Assembly: GCA_013297875.1 (NCBI GenBank)
Contig: JAAFIW010000002.1
Span: forward strand, 1 to 64,000
Direction: 5' to 3'
DNA from: Comamonadaceae bacterium
GTDB taxonomy: Bacteria > Pseudomonadota > Gammaproteobacteria > Burkholderiales > Burkholderiaceae_C
Length of the DNA stretch: 64,000 bases
Shown here: piece by piece, positions 52,850-63,014 of the stretch
How positions within the stretch are numbered: position 1 is the first letter of the stretch
Layout: the number at the start of each line of letters is the position of its first letter
Translations under genes and position numbers: made by a program
Notes under the pieces: model-generated
Told to the model about the DNA's origin: nothing
The model's input: the letters and a program-made list of their open reading frames with translations, nothing else
Databases searched by the model: none

Positions 52850-53788
52850 ATGACCGATTTTGCTTTTGTCTTCCCCGGCCAGGGCTCCCAGGCCGTTGGC
52901 ATGCTGGACGCCTGGGGCGACCACCCGGCTGTCGCCCAGACCCTGCGTGAAGCTTCTGACGCCCTGGGCGAAGACATCGCCAAACTGATCAACGAAGGCC
53001 CGAAAGAAGCCCTGGCGCTGACCACCAACACCCAGCCGGTGATGCTGGTGGCGGGTGTGGCGGCGTACCGGGCCTGGCTGGCCGAAGGTGGCGGCGTGCC
53101 GTCAGTGGTGGCCGGGCATTCGCTGGGCGAGTATTCGGCTTTGGTCGCTTCGGGGGTGTTGACTCTGGCGCAAGCCGCCCCGCTGGTGCGCCTGCGGGCC
53201 CAGGCCATGCAGGACGCGGTGCCCGTGGGCGTGGGCGCGATGGCCGCTGTACTAGGCCTGGATGCTGCGAAAGTTGTAGCGGTTTGTGCAGATTCCACAA
53301 GGGCTAGCGGTGAAATTGCTGAAGCTGTGAACTTCAATGACCCGCTGCAAACCGTGATTGCTGGCAGCAAGGCTGGCGTGGAAGCGGCCAGCGTGGCGCT
53401 GAAGGCAGCCGGTGCCAAGCGCTGCCTGCCGCTGCCGGTGTCGGCACCGTTTCACTCCAGTTTGATGAAGCCTGCTGCCGAAAAGCTGCGTGAAGCCCTG
53501 GCCAACACCAACCTGGCGGTGCCGCAGATTCCAGTCGTCAACAACATTGACGTGTCCGTGGAAACCGACGCCAACCGTATCCGCGACGCGCTATACCGCC
53601 AGGCCTTTGGTCCGGTGCGCTGGGTCGAATGCGTGCAGGCCATCAAGGCGCGCGGCCTGGTGCAGATTGTGGAATGCGGCCCCGGACGGGTGTTGGCGGG
53701 CATGTGCAAGCGCATTGACGCCGAGTTGACCGGCAGCGCGCTGTTTGACCCTGCCACACTGGCCGAGGTGAAAGGCTTGCTGGCATGA
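52850..53788 (+). CDS. fabD: Malonyl-CoA:ACP transacylase
   Basis: The 312-residue enzyme transfers malonyl groups to ACP. Ser91 lies in GHSLGEYSAL and His202 in APFHSSLMKP. Residues about 139-155 (AKVVAVCADSTRASG) appear derived from a diverged short repeat. It overlaps fabG by four bases. Confidence 0.93.
   Translation: MTDFAFVFPGQGSQAVGMLDAWGDHPAVAQTLREASDALGEDIAKLINEGPKEALALTTNTQPVMLVAGVAAYRAWLAEGGGVPSVVAGHSLGEYSALVASGVLTLAQAAPLVRLRAQAMQDAVPVGVGAMAAVLGLDAAKVVAVCADSTRASGEIAEAVNFNDPLQTVIAGSKAGVEAASVALKAAGAKRCLPLPVSAPFHSSLMKPAAEKLREALANTNLAVPQIPVVNNIDVSVETDANRIRDALYRQAFGPVRWVECVQAIKARGLVQIVECGPGRVLAGMCKRIDAELTGSALFDPATLAEVKGLLA
53263..53312 (+). repeat. Diverged short repeat inside fabD
   Basis: GTTGTAGCGGTTTGTGCAGA then TTCCACAAGGGCTAG resembles TAGCTGCTTGAGCAA..TACAAGGGCTG of the family. 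The TGA position reads TGT, keeping the frame open. The match is weaker than elsewhere. Confidence 0.45.
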
Positions 53789-54537
53789 GCGACGTCAAAA
53801 GCCTCCAGATTGCCCTGGTCACCGGTGCCACGCGCGGCATTGGCGCAGCCATTGCGCAGCAGCTGGCGCAGGCCGGGTTCCTGGTGATCGGCACCGCCAC
53901 CACGGCTGAGGGCGCTATCAAAATAGAAGCTGCTTCAGCAATGAATACATGGGCTGGTGGCCTAAAAGGCTTAAAACTGGATGTGACAGACGCTGCAGCG
54001 GTCGAAGCCGCCATTGACGGCATCGTCAAAGCCCACGGCGGGCTGCACGTGCTGGTCAACAACGCCGGCATCACCCGCGACACCCTGGCCATGCGCATGA
54101 AAGACGACGACTGGGATGCGGTGATGGACACCAACCTGAAGGCCGTCTTCAGAGCCAGCCGCGCGGTGATGCGCACCATGATGAAGCAGCGCTATGGCCG
54201 CATCATCAACATCACCAGCGTGGTGGGCGCAATGGGCAATCCTGGGCAGGCCAACTACGCGGCTGCCAAGGCAGGCGTGGCCGGCATGACCCGTGCGCTG
54301 GCCCGCGAGCTGGGCAGCCGGGGCATCACCGTCAACTGCGTGGCACCCGGTTTCATCGAAACCGACATGACAGCCAGCCTGCCCGAAGAACAGCAAAAAG
54401 CCCTGCTCACGCAGATTCCGCTGGGGCATCTGGGCAAACCGGCGGATGTGGCCCATGCCGTGGCCTGGTTGGCGTCGCCGCAAGCGGGCTATGTCACCGG
54501 GCAGGAAATTCATGTCAATGGTGGCATGTATACGTAA
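53785..54537 (+). CDS. fabG: 3-oxoacyl-ACP reductase
   Basis: The 250-residue SDR reduces 3-oxoacyl-ACP with NADPH. It has the cofactor motif TGATRGIG, NNAG at 92-95 and the triad Ser145, Tyr158, Lys162. Residues 44-62 (AIKIEAASAMNTWAGGLKG) are encoded by a TAGCTGCTTGAGCA repeat in the surface-exposed region after the third strand. Confidence 0.94.
   Translation: MSDVKSLQIALVTGATRGIGAAIAQQLAQAGFLVIGTATTAEGAIKIEAASAMNTWAGGLKGLKLDVTDAAAVEAAIDGIVKAHGGLHVLVNNAGITRDTLAMRMKDDDWDAVMDTNLKAVFRASRAVMRTMMKQRYGRIINITSVVGAMGNPGQANYAAAKAGVAGMTRALARELGSRGITVNCVAPGFIETDMTASLPEEQQKALLTQIPLGHLGKPADVAHAVAWLASPQAGYVTGQEIHVNGGMYT
53914..53970 (+). repeat. TAGCTGCTTGAGCA-type repeat inside fabG
   Basis: GCTATCAAAATAGAAGCTGC is followed by TTCAGCAATGAATACATGGG and CTGGTGGCCTAAAAGGC. 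The family TGA is TCA here, in the fabG frame GCT GCT TCA GCA. Confidence 0.85.
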
Positions 54538-54575
54538 GCTGCGAGCCCAGGCTGAAAGTTACACATTCCGTGTGA

Positions 54576-54866
<291 letters not shown>

Positions 54867-54896
54867 GCTTCAATTCAAGAGAAGGGTGATTCGGGG

Positions 54897-56141
54897 ATGA
54901 GCCGACGTCGCGTAGTGGTCACAGGCCTGGGCTGTATCAGCCCAGTGGGCAACACAGTGGCCGATTCATGGGCCGGCCTGTTGGCAGGCAATTCCGGTAT
55001 CACCCGAATCACCAAGTTTGATGCGTCAGCCTTCGCTTGCCAGATCGCAGGTGAAGTCAAAGGCTTCAGCCTGGATCCCTGGCTGAACTCCAAAGAGGCG
55101 CGCAGCATGGACACCTTCATCCACTACGGTGTGGTGGCGGCCCTGCAAGCCGTGCAAGACGCCGGTTTGCCCACCGGCGACGCCCTCACGGACGACCTGG
55201 CGGTGCGCATTGGCTGCGTGATTGGCTCCGGGATTGGCGGCTTGCCGCTGATCGAGGAAACCCACACCGAGCTGGTCAACCGCGGCCCGCGCCGTATCAC
55301 CCCGTTTTTTGTGCCTGCCTCCATTACCAACATGGTGGCCGGTCAGGTGTCGATCAAGTGCGGCTTCAAAGGCCCCAACATCGCCATCGTCACCGCCTGT
55401 ACCACGGGCCTGCACTGCATTGGCGACGCCGGCCGCATGATCGAGTACGGCGATGCCGACGTGATGATTGCCGGTGGCGCCGAGGCCACGGTGTCGCCGC
55501 TGGGCATTGGCGGTTTTGCCGCCATGCGTGCGCTGTCGACCCGCAACGACGACCCCGCTACCGCCTCGCGTCCCTGGGACAAAGACCGCGACGGTTTTGT
55601 GCTGGGCGAGGGTGCCGGCATTCTGGTGCTCGAAGAGTACGAGCACGCCAAAGCCCGTGGTGCCAGGATTTACTGCGAGCTGGCCGGCTTCGGCATGAGC
55701 GCCGACGCCAGCCACATGACCGCCCCCAACATGGACGGCCCGCGCCGCGCCATGCTGCTGGCCTTGCGCAATGCAGGCCTGAACACCGACGCGGTGAACT
55801 ACGTGAATGCCCACGGCACCTCCACCCCGCTGGGCGACATCAACGAAAGCAATGCCATCAAAGCGGCGCTGGGTGACCATGCGAAAAAGACCGTGATCAG
55901 CTCCACCAAGTCCATGACCGGTCACTTGTTAGGCGGCGCAGGTGGCATTGAAAGCGTGTTCACCGTGCTGGCGGTGCACCACCAGAAAGTGCCCCCCACC
56001 ATCAACATCTTCAACCAGGATCCCGAGTGCGACCTGGATTACTGCGCCAACACCGCGCGGGACGTGAAGATTGATGTGGCCGTGAAGAACAATTTCGGGT
56101 TTGGCGGCACCAACGGCACATTGGTTTTCAAACGCGTATAG
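54897..56141 (+). CDS. fabF: 3-oxoacyl-ACP synthase II
   Basis: The 414-residue elongating condensing enzyme has the triad Cys168 (VTACTTGLH), His306 (NAHGTSTPLGD) and His343 (TKSMTGHLLG). It completes the fab cluster, starting 30 bases after acpP. Confidence 0.94.
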   Translation: MSRRRVVVTGLGCISPVGNTVADSWAGLLAGNSGITRITKFDASAFACQIAGEVKGFSLDPWLNSKEARSMDTFIHYGVVAALQAVQDAGLPTGDALTDDLAVRIGCVIGSGIGGLPLIEETHTELVNRGPRRITPFFVPASITNMVAGQVSIKCGFKGPNIAIVTACTTGLHCIGDAGRMIEYGDADVMIAGGAEATVSPLGIGGFAAMRALSTRNDDPATASRPWDKDRDGFVLGEGAGILVLEEYEHAKARGARIYCELAGFGMSADASHMTAPNMDGPRRAMLLALRNAGLNTDAVNYVNAHGTSTPLGDINESNAIKAALGDHAKKTVISSTKSMTGHLLGGAGGIESVFTVLAVHHQKVPPTINIFNQDPECDLDYCANTARDVKIDVAVKNNFGFGGTNGTLVFKRV

Positions 56142-56201
56142 GCCGGTTTACCGCGCAAGCGGCCGGTCTGCGCACTTTTCTTTTCCCTTCGTCACCTTCG
56201 C

Positions 56202-56711
56202 ATGCACCACGCACCTGCGGTTGCCTACCCGGTGCAGCGCCCGCTTGGCCTGGGCGCTGCCATGCTGCTGATCTGGCTGGCTGGCGGGTGCGCGCTGTTT
56301 GCCTGGGCGCTTCAGTCGGGGCGGCCACAAGGTGCAAGCGATGCGTTTGAACAGGGGCGGCACGCCGGCGTGTTGCTGATGTGGCTGCTCTGTGGCGGGG
56401 CGGCGCTGTGGCAGTGGCGTGCCATGCCGCAGGGCCAGATCAGCTGGGATGGCCTGGTCTGGCAGTGGATTTCCAGCCAGCCCCCTAGCACGCCGCGCGA
56501 GGGCTCGCTGGAGGTGGTGCTGGATTTGCAGCGTCAGGTGCTGGCTCGCTGGCGTCCGCAAGCGCATGCTTTGCCGGGCGACGGCACCCGTGGTGCCTGG
56601 TTATGGCTGCGTGCCGGTGCTGCGCCAGCGCAATGGCACGGCTTGCGCTGTGCGGTATATTCGCCCGCCGCCGTGCAGAACCCGCCATCCGCTGTGGGTC
56701 TAAATGCCTGA
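56202..56711 (+). CDS. Hypothetical membrane protein before rpoE
   Basis: The 169-residue protein has two membrane helices (about 16-38 and 52-70) and a soluble C-terminal part (SLEVVLDLQRQVLARWRPQ). The layout resembles the small inner-membrane proteins found upstream of rpoE in Burkholderiales; no domain is recognised. Its end overlaps the rpoE start by eight bases. Confidence 0.6.
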   Translation: MHHAPAVAYPVQRPLGLGAAMLLIWLAGGCALFAWALQSGRPQGASDAFEQGRHAGVLLMWLLCGGAALWQWRAMPQGQISWDGLVWQWISSQPPSTPREGSLEVVLDLQRQVLARWRPQAHALPGDGTRGAWLWLRAGAAPAQWHGLRCAVYSPAAVQNPPSAVGLNA

Positions 56712-57366
56712 ACTGCCCCGCGCCGATATGAGTTCCACCCCCAACACACCCGAGCTCAGCTCCAACGACAGCGACATGTTGCTGGTGCAGCGCACGGTGG
56801 CGGGCGACCAGAAGGCCTACGGTTTGCTGGTCATCAAGTACCAGCGGCGCATTCAGCGCCTGATTGGCCGCATGGTGCGCGATGTCGATCTGGTGGAGGA
56901 TATTTCCCAGGAAACCTTCATTCGCGCCTACCGGGCGCTGGCGCAGTTTCGCGGCGACGCGCAGTTCTACACCTGGCTGTACCGCATTGCCGTGAACACA
57001 GCCAAGAAGATGCTGCTGGACATGAAACGCGATCCGACCATCTCCGAGGCGGCGCTGCGCGGGTCATTGGACGACGACGATGAAACTTCCCGGTTGGATA
57101 ACGAACTAATTGCAGAAGAGACACCCGAATCAAGCTACGCCGCCAAAGAGATTGCCGAGACCGTGAACGCCGCCATGCAAGCCCTGCCCGAAGAATTGCG
57201 CCAGGCCGTGACGCTGCGCGAAATCGAAGGCCTGAGCTATGAAGAGATTGCCGTGGCCATGAATTGCCCCATTGGCACGGTGCGATCGCGTATTTTTCGG
57301 GCCCGAGAAGCCATATCTGCCAGGGTCAAGCCGATGTTAGAAAACCAGTCAGGAAAAAGGTGGTGA
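56704..57366 (+). CDS. rpoE: RNA polymerase sigma factor RpoE (sigma-24)
   Basis: The 220-residue ECF sigma factor has region 2 (AYGLLVIKYQRRIQRLIGRM, DISQETFIRAYRAL) and region 4 (LPEELRQAVTLREIEGLSYE, GTVRSRIFRAREAI). It directs the envelope-stress response and is held by RseA. The exact start is uncertain; ATG 56728 inside the frame is an alternative. The rseA gene follows four bases later. Confidence 0.92.
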   Translation: MPELPRADMSSTPNTPELSSNDSDMLLVQRTVAGDQKAYGLLVIKYQRRIQRLIGRMVRDVDLVEDISQETFIRAYRALAQFRGDAQFYTWLYRIAVNTAKKMLLDMKRDPTISEAALRGSLDDDDETSRLDNELIAEETPESSYAAKEIAETVNAAMQALPEELRQAVTLREIEGLSYEEIAVAMNCPIGTVRSRIFRAREAISARVKPMLENQSGKRW

Positions 57367-57370
57367 ATCC

Positions 57371-58006
57371 ATGGAACCGTTGAACAACACTTCAGAGCAG
57401 CTGTCGGCACTGGCCGACGGACAGTTGAAAGGCGACGCATTTGTGCAAGCGGTCATGGCGGCCTGCGCTGACGAGGCCGCGTTGAAAACCTGGAACACCT
57501 ACCACCTGATTGGCGACGTGCTGCGTGCGCAGGATCTGGCTGGGCGCGGCAGCGAGCTGGCATTTGCGCAGGCCGTGCAAGCGCGGTTGAAAGACGAGCC
57601 CGTGCCGCTGGTTGCCGAGGCCGCAAACGCTACGCATTTGATAGCTGCCCGAGCGCTTCCAGTAAGCACTGGCAGCATGAATATCGTCAATTTCAACAAA
57701 CCGGCGGCCAATGATGCCCAGATGCGCTGGAAGCTGGTGGCTGGTGTTGCCAGCTTTGCAGCGGTGGCGGCCATTGGCTGGAATCTGGTTGTTGCCGGTT
57801 CCGGCGGCGGCGAGGCACCTACCCTGGCTCAGACCCCTGCCACTGCACCGGTGTTGCAGGCGGTTGGTGAATCGGGCCAATACATGATGCGTGACCCGAG
57901 GCTGGACGAGCTGCTGGCTGCGCATCGCCAGGCTGGCGGCACCTCTGCCTTGCAAATGCCTTCTGGTTTTTTGCGTAGCGCAACATTTGAACCGGCGGGT
58001 CGTTAA
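57371..58006 (+). CDS. rseA: Sigma-E anti-sigma factor RseA
   Basis: The 211-residue protein has the cytoplasmic RseA N-terminal domain (LSALADGQLKGDAFVQAVMA, TWNTYHLIGDVLR), one membrane helix at about 117-137 and a periplasmic tail. It binds RpoE until cleaved by the DegS/RseP-type cascade. Residues about 86-103 include a short-repeat-derived LIAARALPVS. Confidence 0.87.
   Translation: MEPLNNTSEQLSALADGQLKGDAFVQAVMAACADEAALKTWNTYHLIGDVLRAQDLAGRGSELAFAQAVQARLKDEPVPLVAEAANATHLIAARALPVSTGSMNIVNFNKPAANDAQMRWKLVAGVASFAAVAAIGWNLVVAGSGGGEAPTLAQTPATAPVLQAVGESGQYMMRDPRLDELLAAHRQAGGTSALQMPSGFLRSATFEPAGR
57628..57680 (+). repeat. Short repeat, TGCACGT subfamily, inside rseA
   Basis: GCTACGCATTTGATAGCTGC is followed by CCGAGCGCTTCCAGTAAGCA. 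The head TTGATAGCTGC and the GAGCGCT core are the same as at 14747. The TGA position is CGA, keeping the rseA frame open. Confidence 0.65.
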
Positions 58007-58009
58007 GTG

Positions 58010-59128
58010 ATGGCTGGTCAAACGCTTGTGGGTGCACGCAGCGGGGTGTTCCCGTCCCATTGGATTGCTTGCATCGCTGCAGCGCTGCTGCCAGTGTTTG
58101 CGCAACCGGTGAGTGCCCAGGGTGCGTTTGTCACTGGCCCCGCAGCGCCCGCGTCAGCGGCCGCGGGTGTCAAACAATCTGCGCCGGTTGAGCGCAGCAT
58201 CAGCGAATGGCTGCTGCGCATGCACGAAGCCTCGCGCAACCGCACCTACCTGGGCACCTTCGTGGTGTCTTCATCGGCTGGTGGTATGTCTAGTGCCCGC
58301 ATCTGGCACGCCTGTGATGGTGACCGCCAGGTCGAACGGGTGGAGTCACTCACCGGTGCGCCGCGCTCCACGTTCCGGCGCAACGACGAGGTGGTGACGT
58401 TTTTACCTGAAACACGCGTGGTATTGCGGGAAAAGCGCGAGTTCATGGCCTTGTTTCCCAATGTGCTGACGACCAAGGAAACGTCGATTCCCGAGTTCTA
58501 CTCGGCCAAGCAAGTTGGCAATGACCGGGTTGCAGGCTTTGAAGCCGACGTGGTGCATCTGGCACCCCGCGACAACTTGCGCTTTGGCTACCGGATCTGG
58601 AGCGAAAAAAAGACGGGCTTGGTGGTCAAACTGCAAACCCTGGGCAACGATGGCCAGGTGTTGGAGCAAGCGGCGTTTTCCGAGCTGCAACTGGACGCGC
58701 CGGTGCGCCTGGAAAAGCTCAGCCAGATGATGGCCAACACCGAAGGTTGGCGCGTCGAGAAGGCCGAGTTGGTGAAAACCACCGCAGCCGCGGAAGGCTG
58801 GGCGCTGAAGGCACCCGTGCCAGGCTTTAAGGCTATGAGCTGCCTGAAGCGCCCTGTTACGGCTGTCATTGGCCCGACGGTCAATCCCGGTGAAGGGGCG
58901 ATGCAGTGGATTTTTTCAGACGGACTGGCATCTGTTTCGCTGTTTGTCGAGACCTATGACCGGCAACGACATGGCCAGGAGGCCATTCGCGCCATGGGTG
59001 CCACACAAACGCTGACCCGCAAGCTGGTGTCGGACAAGCCGCCGGGCGAATGGTGGTTGACGGCGGTGGGTGAGGTGCCAGCCGCCACCTTGAAAGCCTT
59101 TGCGCAAGGCCTTGAGCGGCGCAAGTAA
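58010..59128 (+). CDS. rseB: Sigma-E regulatory protein RseB (MucB)
   Basis: The 372-residue periplasmic protein has a leader ending near QPVSAQG. A MucB/RseB N-terminal lipoprotein-binding domain (SRNRTYLGTFVVSS, NDEVVTFLPETRVV, FGYRIWSEKKTGLVVKLQTL) and a C-terminal domain follow. It shields RseA from proteolysis and senses mislocalised lipoproteins or LPS. The start is taken as ATG 58010, next to the GTG at 58007. Confidence 0.87.
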   Translation: MAGQTLVGARSGVFPSHWIACIAAALLPVFAQPVSAQGAFVTGPAAPASAAAGVKQSAPVERSISEWLLRMHEASRNRTYLGTFVVSSSAGGMSSARIWHACDGDRQVERVESLTGAPRSTFRRNDEVVTFLPETRVVLREKREFMALFPNVLTTKETSIPEFYSAKQVGNDRVAGFEADVVHLAPRDNLRFGYRIWSEKKTGLVVKLQTLGNDGQVLEQAAFSELQLDAPVRLEKLSQMMANTEGWRVEKAELVKTTAAAEGWALKAPVPGFKAMSCLKRPVTAVIGPTVNPGEGAMQWIFSDGLASVSLFVETYDRQRHGQEAIRAMGATQTLTRKLVSDKPPGEWWLTAVGEVPAATLKAFAQGLERRK

Positions 59129-59180
59129 ATCCCCATCTGAACCGGCGATGGTTTCTATTTGAATGTTTCAAAGGTCTGGT

Positions 59181-60674
59181 ATGAAGAAAACTGCAAAAAC
59201 CGATTACTGGCAACAAGCTCGCTTGGCTACGCGCACGCTGGCGTTGGCTGGTGTGATGGCGATGGGCTCGGCAGCGGCGCTGTTGCCCGTGCACAGCGCG
59301 ACGGCGCAGGTGCGCAGCCTGCCAGACTTCACTGACTTGGTCGAGCAGGTCGGCCCGTCGGTGGTCAACATCCGCACGCTTGAAAAAACCCGGGCTACGG
59401 GCGCTGCCAATGGGCAAATGGACGAGGAAATGCAGGAACTGTTTCGCCGTTTCTTTGGTGACCGCTTTCCCAACGTGCCGCGCCAGCCCGGCCCTCAGCG
59501 ACCGAACCGCCCGCAGGAGGAAGATCGTCCGCGCGGTGTGGGTTCCGGTTTTGTGCTGACAGCAGACGGCTTCATCATGACCAATGCCCACGTGGTGGAA
59601 GGGGCTGACGAAGTCATCGTGACCTTGCCTGACAAACGCGAATTCAAAGCCAAAATCGTTGGCGCGGACAAACGCACAGATGTGGCCGTGGTCAAAATTG
59701 AAGCCACGGGTTTGCCAGCCGTGAAGGTGGGTGATGTGAACCGTTTGAAGGTCGGTGAATGGGTGATGGCCATTGGCTCGCCGTTCGGGCTGGACAACTC
59801 GGTGACGGCAGGCATTGTGAGCGCCAAGCAGCGCGATACTGGAGAGTTGCTGCCTTTCATTCAGACTGATGTGGCCATCAACCCCGGTAACTCCGGCGGG
59901 CCCTTGATCAATATGCGCGGCGAAGTGGTGGGCATCAACAGCCAGATTTATTCGCGCACCGGCGGCTTTATGGGCATCTCGTTCGCTATTCCGATGGATG
60001 AAGCGATTCGGGTCAGTGACCAGCTGCGTGCATCGGGCCGTGTGTCACGTGGCCGCATTGGTGTGCAGATTGACCAAGTATCCAAAGAAGTGGCGGAAGC
60101 GGCGGGCCTTGCCAAGCCGGAAGGTGCTTTTGTGCGGGCTGTAGAAGCGGGTGCACCGGCCGACAAGGCTGGCGTGGAAGCGGGAGACATCATCACGCGC
60201 TTTGATGGCAAGGTGATTGAAAAGGCGTCTGATTTGCCGCGCCTGGTGGGCAACACCAAACCAGGCAGCAAAGCCGCGCTGACCGTGTTTCGCCGTGGCA
60301 GCATCAAGGAATTGAGCGTTGCGGTTGCCGAGTTCGAGCCTGAAAAGCCGGTGCGCAAAGCTGCCGACAAAGAAGAGAAACCCAAGGCCTCGGGAGCCGG
60401 CCAATCGTTGGGACTGGCCGTCAGTGAATTGACCGATGCGCAGAAGAAGGAACTGAAGATCAAGGGCGGCGTCAAGGTTGACGCGGCAACCGAGGGCGCG
60501 GCCCGTGCTGGTTTGCGGGAAGGTGATGTCATCATGTCGATTGCTAACATCGAAGTGGCCAGCGTCAAGGAGTTTGAGGCGGCACTGTCCAAGCTGGACA
60601 AATCCAAGCCTGTGAACCTGCTGTTTCGCCGGGGGGAATGGGCGCAATACGCCTCGATTCGCCCGCAACGCTAA
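59181..60674 (+). CDS. degP: Periplasmic serine protease DegP/MucD
   Basis: The 497-residue HtrA-family protease has a signal peptide ending near HSATAQ, the triad His137 (NAHVVEG), Asp167 (RTDVAVV) and Ser238 (GNSGGPL), and two PDZ domains in the second half. It degrades misfolded envelope proteins and is the classic last gene of rpoE-rseAB-mucD clusters. The start at 59181 is chosen over 59163. Confidence 0.92.
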   Translation: MKKTAKTDYWQQARLATRTLALAGVMAMGSAAALLPVHSATAQVRSLPDFTDLVEQVGPSVVNIRTLEKTRATGAANGQMDEEMQELFRRFFGDRFPNVPRQPGPQRPNRPQEEDRPRGVGSGFVLTADGFIMTNAHVVEGADEVIVTLPDKREFKAKIVGADKRTDVAVVKIEATGLPAVKVGDVNRLKVGEWVMAIGSPFGLDNSVTAGIVSAKQRDTGELLPFIQTDVAINPGNSGGPLINMRGEVVGINSQIYSRTGGFMGISFAIPMDEAIRVSDQLRASGRVSRGRIGVQIDQVSKEVAEAAGLAKPEGAFVRAVEAGAPADKAGVEAGDIITRFDGKVIEKASDLPRLVGNTKPGSKAALTVFRRGSIKELSVAVAEFEPEKPVRKAADKEEKPKASGAGQSLGLAVSELTDAQKKELKIKGGVKVDAATEGAARAGLREGDVIMSIANIEVASVKEFEAALSKLDKSKPVNLLFRRGEWAQYASIRPQR

Positions 60675-60801
60675 GAGCTTCCTCCGCGCCAAACCCGCAA
60701 GGCGGCGCAAAAGCAACCGCTTTGCCGACCCGGAAATAGGGTGATTCCAACGGTTTCGTCGCTCGCTAGACACGGCCCTCGAATTATTTTTCGTGAACAA
60801 A

Positions 60802-60833
60802 AACGCAAGTAAGTTTGCGTTCGCTAACTTTTT
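60802..60833 (+). terminator. Possible terminator after degP
   Basis: AACGCAA (60802-60808) and TTGCGTT (60815-60821) form a 7-bp stem with CTAACTTTTTT downstream. It lies 128 bases after degP and is weaker than the hairpin at 61129. Confidence 0.45.
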
Positions 60834-61082
60834 TGGCGAATCATGCGGTGCGCTGAGCGACAATTTGGGGCTGTTTCGGTCAAATTCTTGACTGGAGGGT
60901 GCCTTGGCCGCCGAATCCGGCACGCAATTTGACTCCACACAGCTGTTCCACAGATCACCCACATGTTGTTCATAGGCTTACCCACCGTTAATGTGAATAA
61001 CTTGTTGATAAAATTCTCGTTGCTGCGCTGCAACGACATCAAAGGACTGCGTCTGGCGCTTCGTCTAACGGGCTTTTTGCCT

Positions 61083-61159
61083 ACAATGAAGTTCCAACTA
61101 TCGCAGTTGCCATTTGATTGTTGGTTTAGGGCGCGTCCGCATTCGACGCGCCCTTTTTT
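61083..61159 (+). ncRNA. Candidate small RNA between degP and lepA
   Basis: A TACAAT box (61082-61087) is followed about 40 bases later by a strong intrinsic terminator, and there is no open frame between. The gap 60675-61202 is otherwise empty of genes. No convincing -35 sits at the right distance, so the transcript is only a possibility; the region could also be the lepA leader. Confidence 0.35.
61129..61159 (+). terminator. Strong Rho-independent terminator upstream of lepA
   Basis: GGGCGCGTC (61129-61137) and GACGCGCCC (61145-61153) make a perfect 9-bp stem with a 7-base loop, followed by T6. It lies only 44 bases before lepA, so lepA must be transcribed by read-through or from a promoter within this short gap. 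Confidence 0.85.
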
Positions 61160-61202
61160 CTGTGCGCTGCCATTTAATTCAACCACTTGAAGCTACCCGT
61201 TG

Positions 61203-63014
61203 ATGAATCACATCAGAAATTTTTCCATCATCGCGCACATTGACCACGGCAAATCCACGCTGGCGGACCGCTTGATTCAGCGCTGCGGTGGCCTGGCCGA
61301 TCGCGACATGGAAAGCCAGGTACTGGACTCCATGGATCTTGAAAAAGAGCGTGGGATAACCATCAAGGCACAGACCGCTGCGCTCAAATACAAGGCCCAG
61401 GATGGCGTGTTGTACAGCCTGAATTTGATCGACACGCCTGGCCATGTGGACTTCTCTTATGAGGTCTCGCGCTCGCTGTCGGCTTGTGAGGGTGCGCTGC
61501 TGGTCGTCGATGCGAGCCAGGGCGTGGAAGCACAGACGGTGGCCAACTGCTACACCGCACTGGACCTGGGTGTGGAGGTGTTGCCGGTGTTGAACAAAAT
61601 GGACTTGCCTAATGCCGACCCCGACAACGCACGAACCGAAATTGAAGACGTGATTGGCATCGATGCCACCGATGCGATTCCGTGTTCGGCCAAAACCGGC
61701 ATGGGCATTGACGAGATTCTCGAAGCGATCGTCGCGCGGATTCCTGCACCCAAAGGTAACCCCAACGGCCCGCTGCGCGCCATGATCATCGACAGCTGGT
61801 TTGACAGCTATGTGGGCGTGGTGATGCTGGTGCGTGTGGTCGATGGTCGCCTGGCTAAAGGCGAGCGCATCAAGATGATGGCCACCGGCGCGATGTACAA
61901 CGCCGACAACCTGGGCGTGTTCACCCCTGCCAACGAGTCGCGCAATGCGCTGGAGGCCGGCGATGTGGGCTACATCATTGCCGGCATCAAGGAGCTGCAG
62001 GCGGCCAAGGTGGGCGACACGGTGACCCTGATCAAACCAGGCACCGGCGGCGCATCCGCCACGGCCACGCAAGCTTTGCCGGGCTTCAAGGAGATTCAGC
62101 CCCAGGTGTTTGCCGGCCTGTACCCCACCGAGGCCAGCGAGTACGACTCGCTGCGTGACGCGCTGGAAAAACTCAAACTCAACGACGCCTCGTTGCACTA
62201 CGAGCCCGAGGTGTCGCAGGCGCTGGGCTTTGGCTTTCGCTGCGGCTTTCTGGGCCTGCTGCACATGGAAATCGTGCAGGAGCGGCTGGAGCGCGAGTTT
62301 GATCAAGACCTGATCACCACCGCCCCCAGCGTGGTCTACCAGGTGGTCAGGGCCGACGGTGAAGTGGTGATGGTGGAAAACCCCTCCAAGATGCCCGACC
62401 AGGGTCGGCTGGAAGAGATTCGCGAGCCCATCGTGACCGTGCACTTGTACATGCCGCAGGAGTATGTGGGTGTGGTGATGACCTTGGCCAACCAGAAGCG
62501 CGGTGTGCAACAGAACATGGCTTACCACGGCAAGCAGGTCATGCTGACCTACGAGATTCCGCTGGGCGAGATCGTGCTGGATTTTTTCGACAAGCTCAAA
62601 TCGGTCAGCCGCGGTTACGCGTCCATGGACTACGAGTTCAAGGAATACCGCGCCTCAGACGTGGTGAAGGTCGATATTTTGTTGAATGGTGAAAAGGTGG
62701 ACGCGTTGTCCATCATCGTGCACCGCAGCCAGAGCCAGTACCGGGGCCGCGCGGTGGTGGGCAAGATGCGCGAAATCATCAGCCGCCAGATGTATGACGT
62801 GGCGATTCAGGCGGCCATCGGTGCCAACATCATTGCGCGCGAAACCATCAAGGCCTTGCGTAAAAACGTGCTGGCAAAATGCTATGGCGGCGACATCAGC
62901 CGCAAGCGCAAGCTCCTTGAAAAACAAAAAGCAGGTAAAAAACGCATGAAACAAATCGGTTCGGTTGAAGTGCCCCAAGAGGCGTTCTTGGCAATTTTGC
63001 AGGTGGAGGATTGA
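61203..63014 (+). CDS. lepA: Elongation factor 4 (LepA)
   Basis: The 603-residue translational GTPase has the P-loop [16 protein letters not shown], switch [19 protein letters not shown] and the LepA-specific C-terminal domain. It back-translocates or remodels stalled ribosomes. The start is taken as ATG 61203 rather than TTG 61200. It overlaps lepB by one base. Confidence 0.95.
   Translation: MNHIRNFSIIAHIDHGKSTLADRLIQRCGGLADRDMESQVLDSMDLEKERGITIKAQTAALKYKAQDGVLYSLNLIDTPGHVDFSYEVSRSLSACEGALLVVDASQGVEAQTVANCYTALDLGVEVLPVLNKMDLPNADPDNARTEIEDVIGIDATDAIPCSAKTGMGIDEILEAIVARIPAPKGNPNGPLRAMIIDSWFDSYVGVVMLVRVVDGRLAKGERIKMMATGAMYNADNLGVFTPANESRNALEAGDVGYIIAGIKELQAAKVGDTVTLIKPGTGGASATATQALPGFKEIQPQVFAGLYPTEASEYDSLRDALEKLKLNDASLHYEPEVSQALGFGFRCGFLGLLHMEIVQERLEREFDQDLITTAPSVVYQVVRADGEVVMVENPSKMPDQGRLEEIREPIVTVHLYMPQEYVGVVMTLANQKRGVQQNMAYHGKQVMLTYEIPLGEIVLDFFDKLKSVSRGYASMDYEFKEYRASDVVKVDILLNGEKVDALSIIVHRSQSQYRGRAVVGKMREIISRQMYDVAIQAAIGANIIARETIKALRKNVLAKCYGGDISRKRKLLEKQKAGKKRMKQIGSVEVPQEAFLAILQVED

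Noticed and set aside
55026-55925. 299-codon frame opposite fabF
   Set aside because: Shadow of fabF codon usage; low-complexity Gly/His/Val composition and no motif.
61179-62528. 449-codon frame opposite lepA
   Set aside because: lepA is certain, and high G+C coding regions give long open antisense frames. The translation has no family features.
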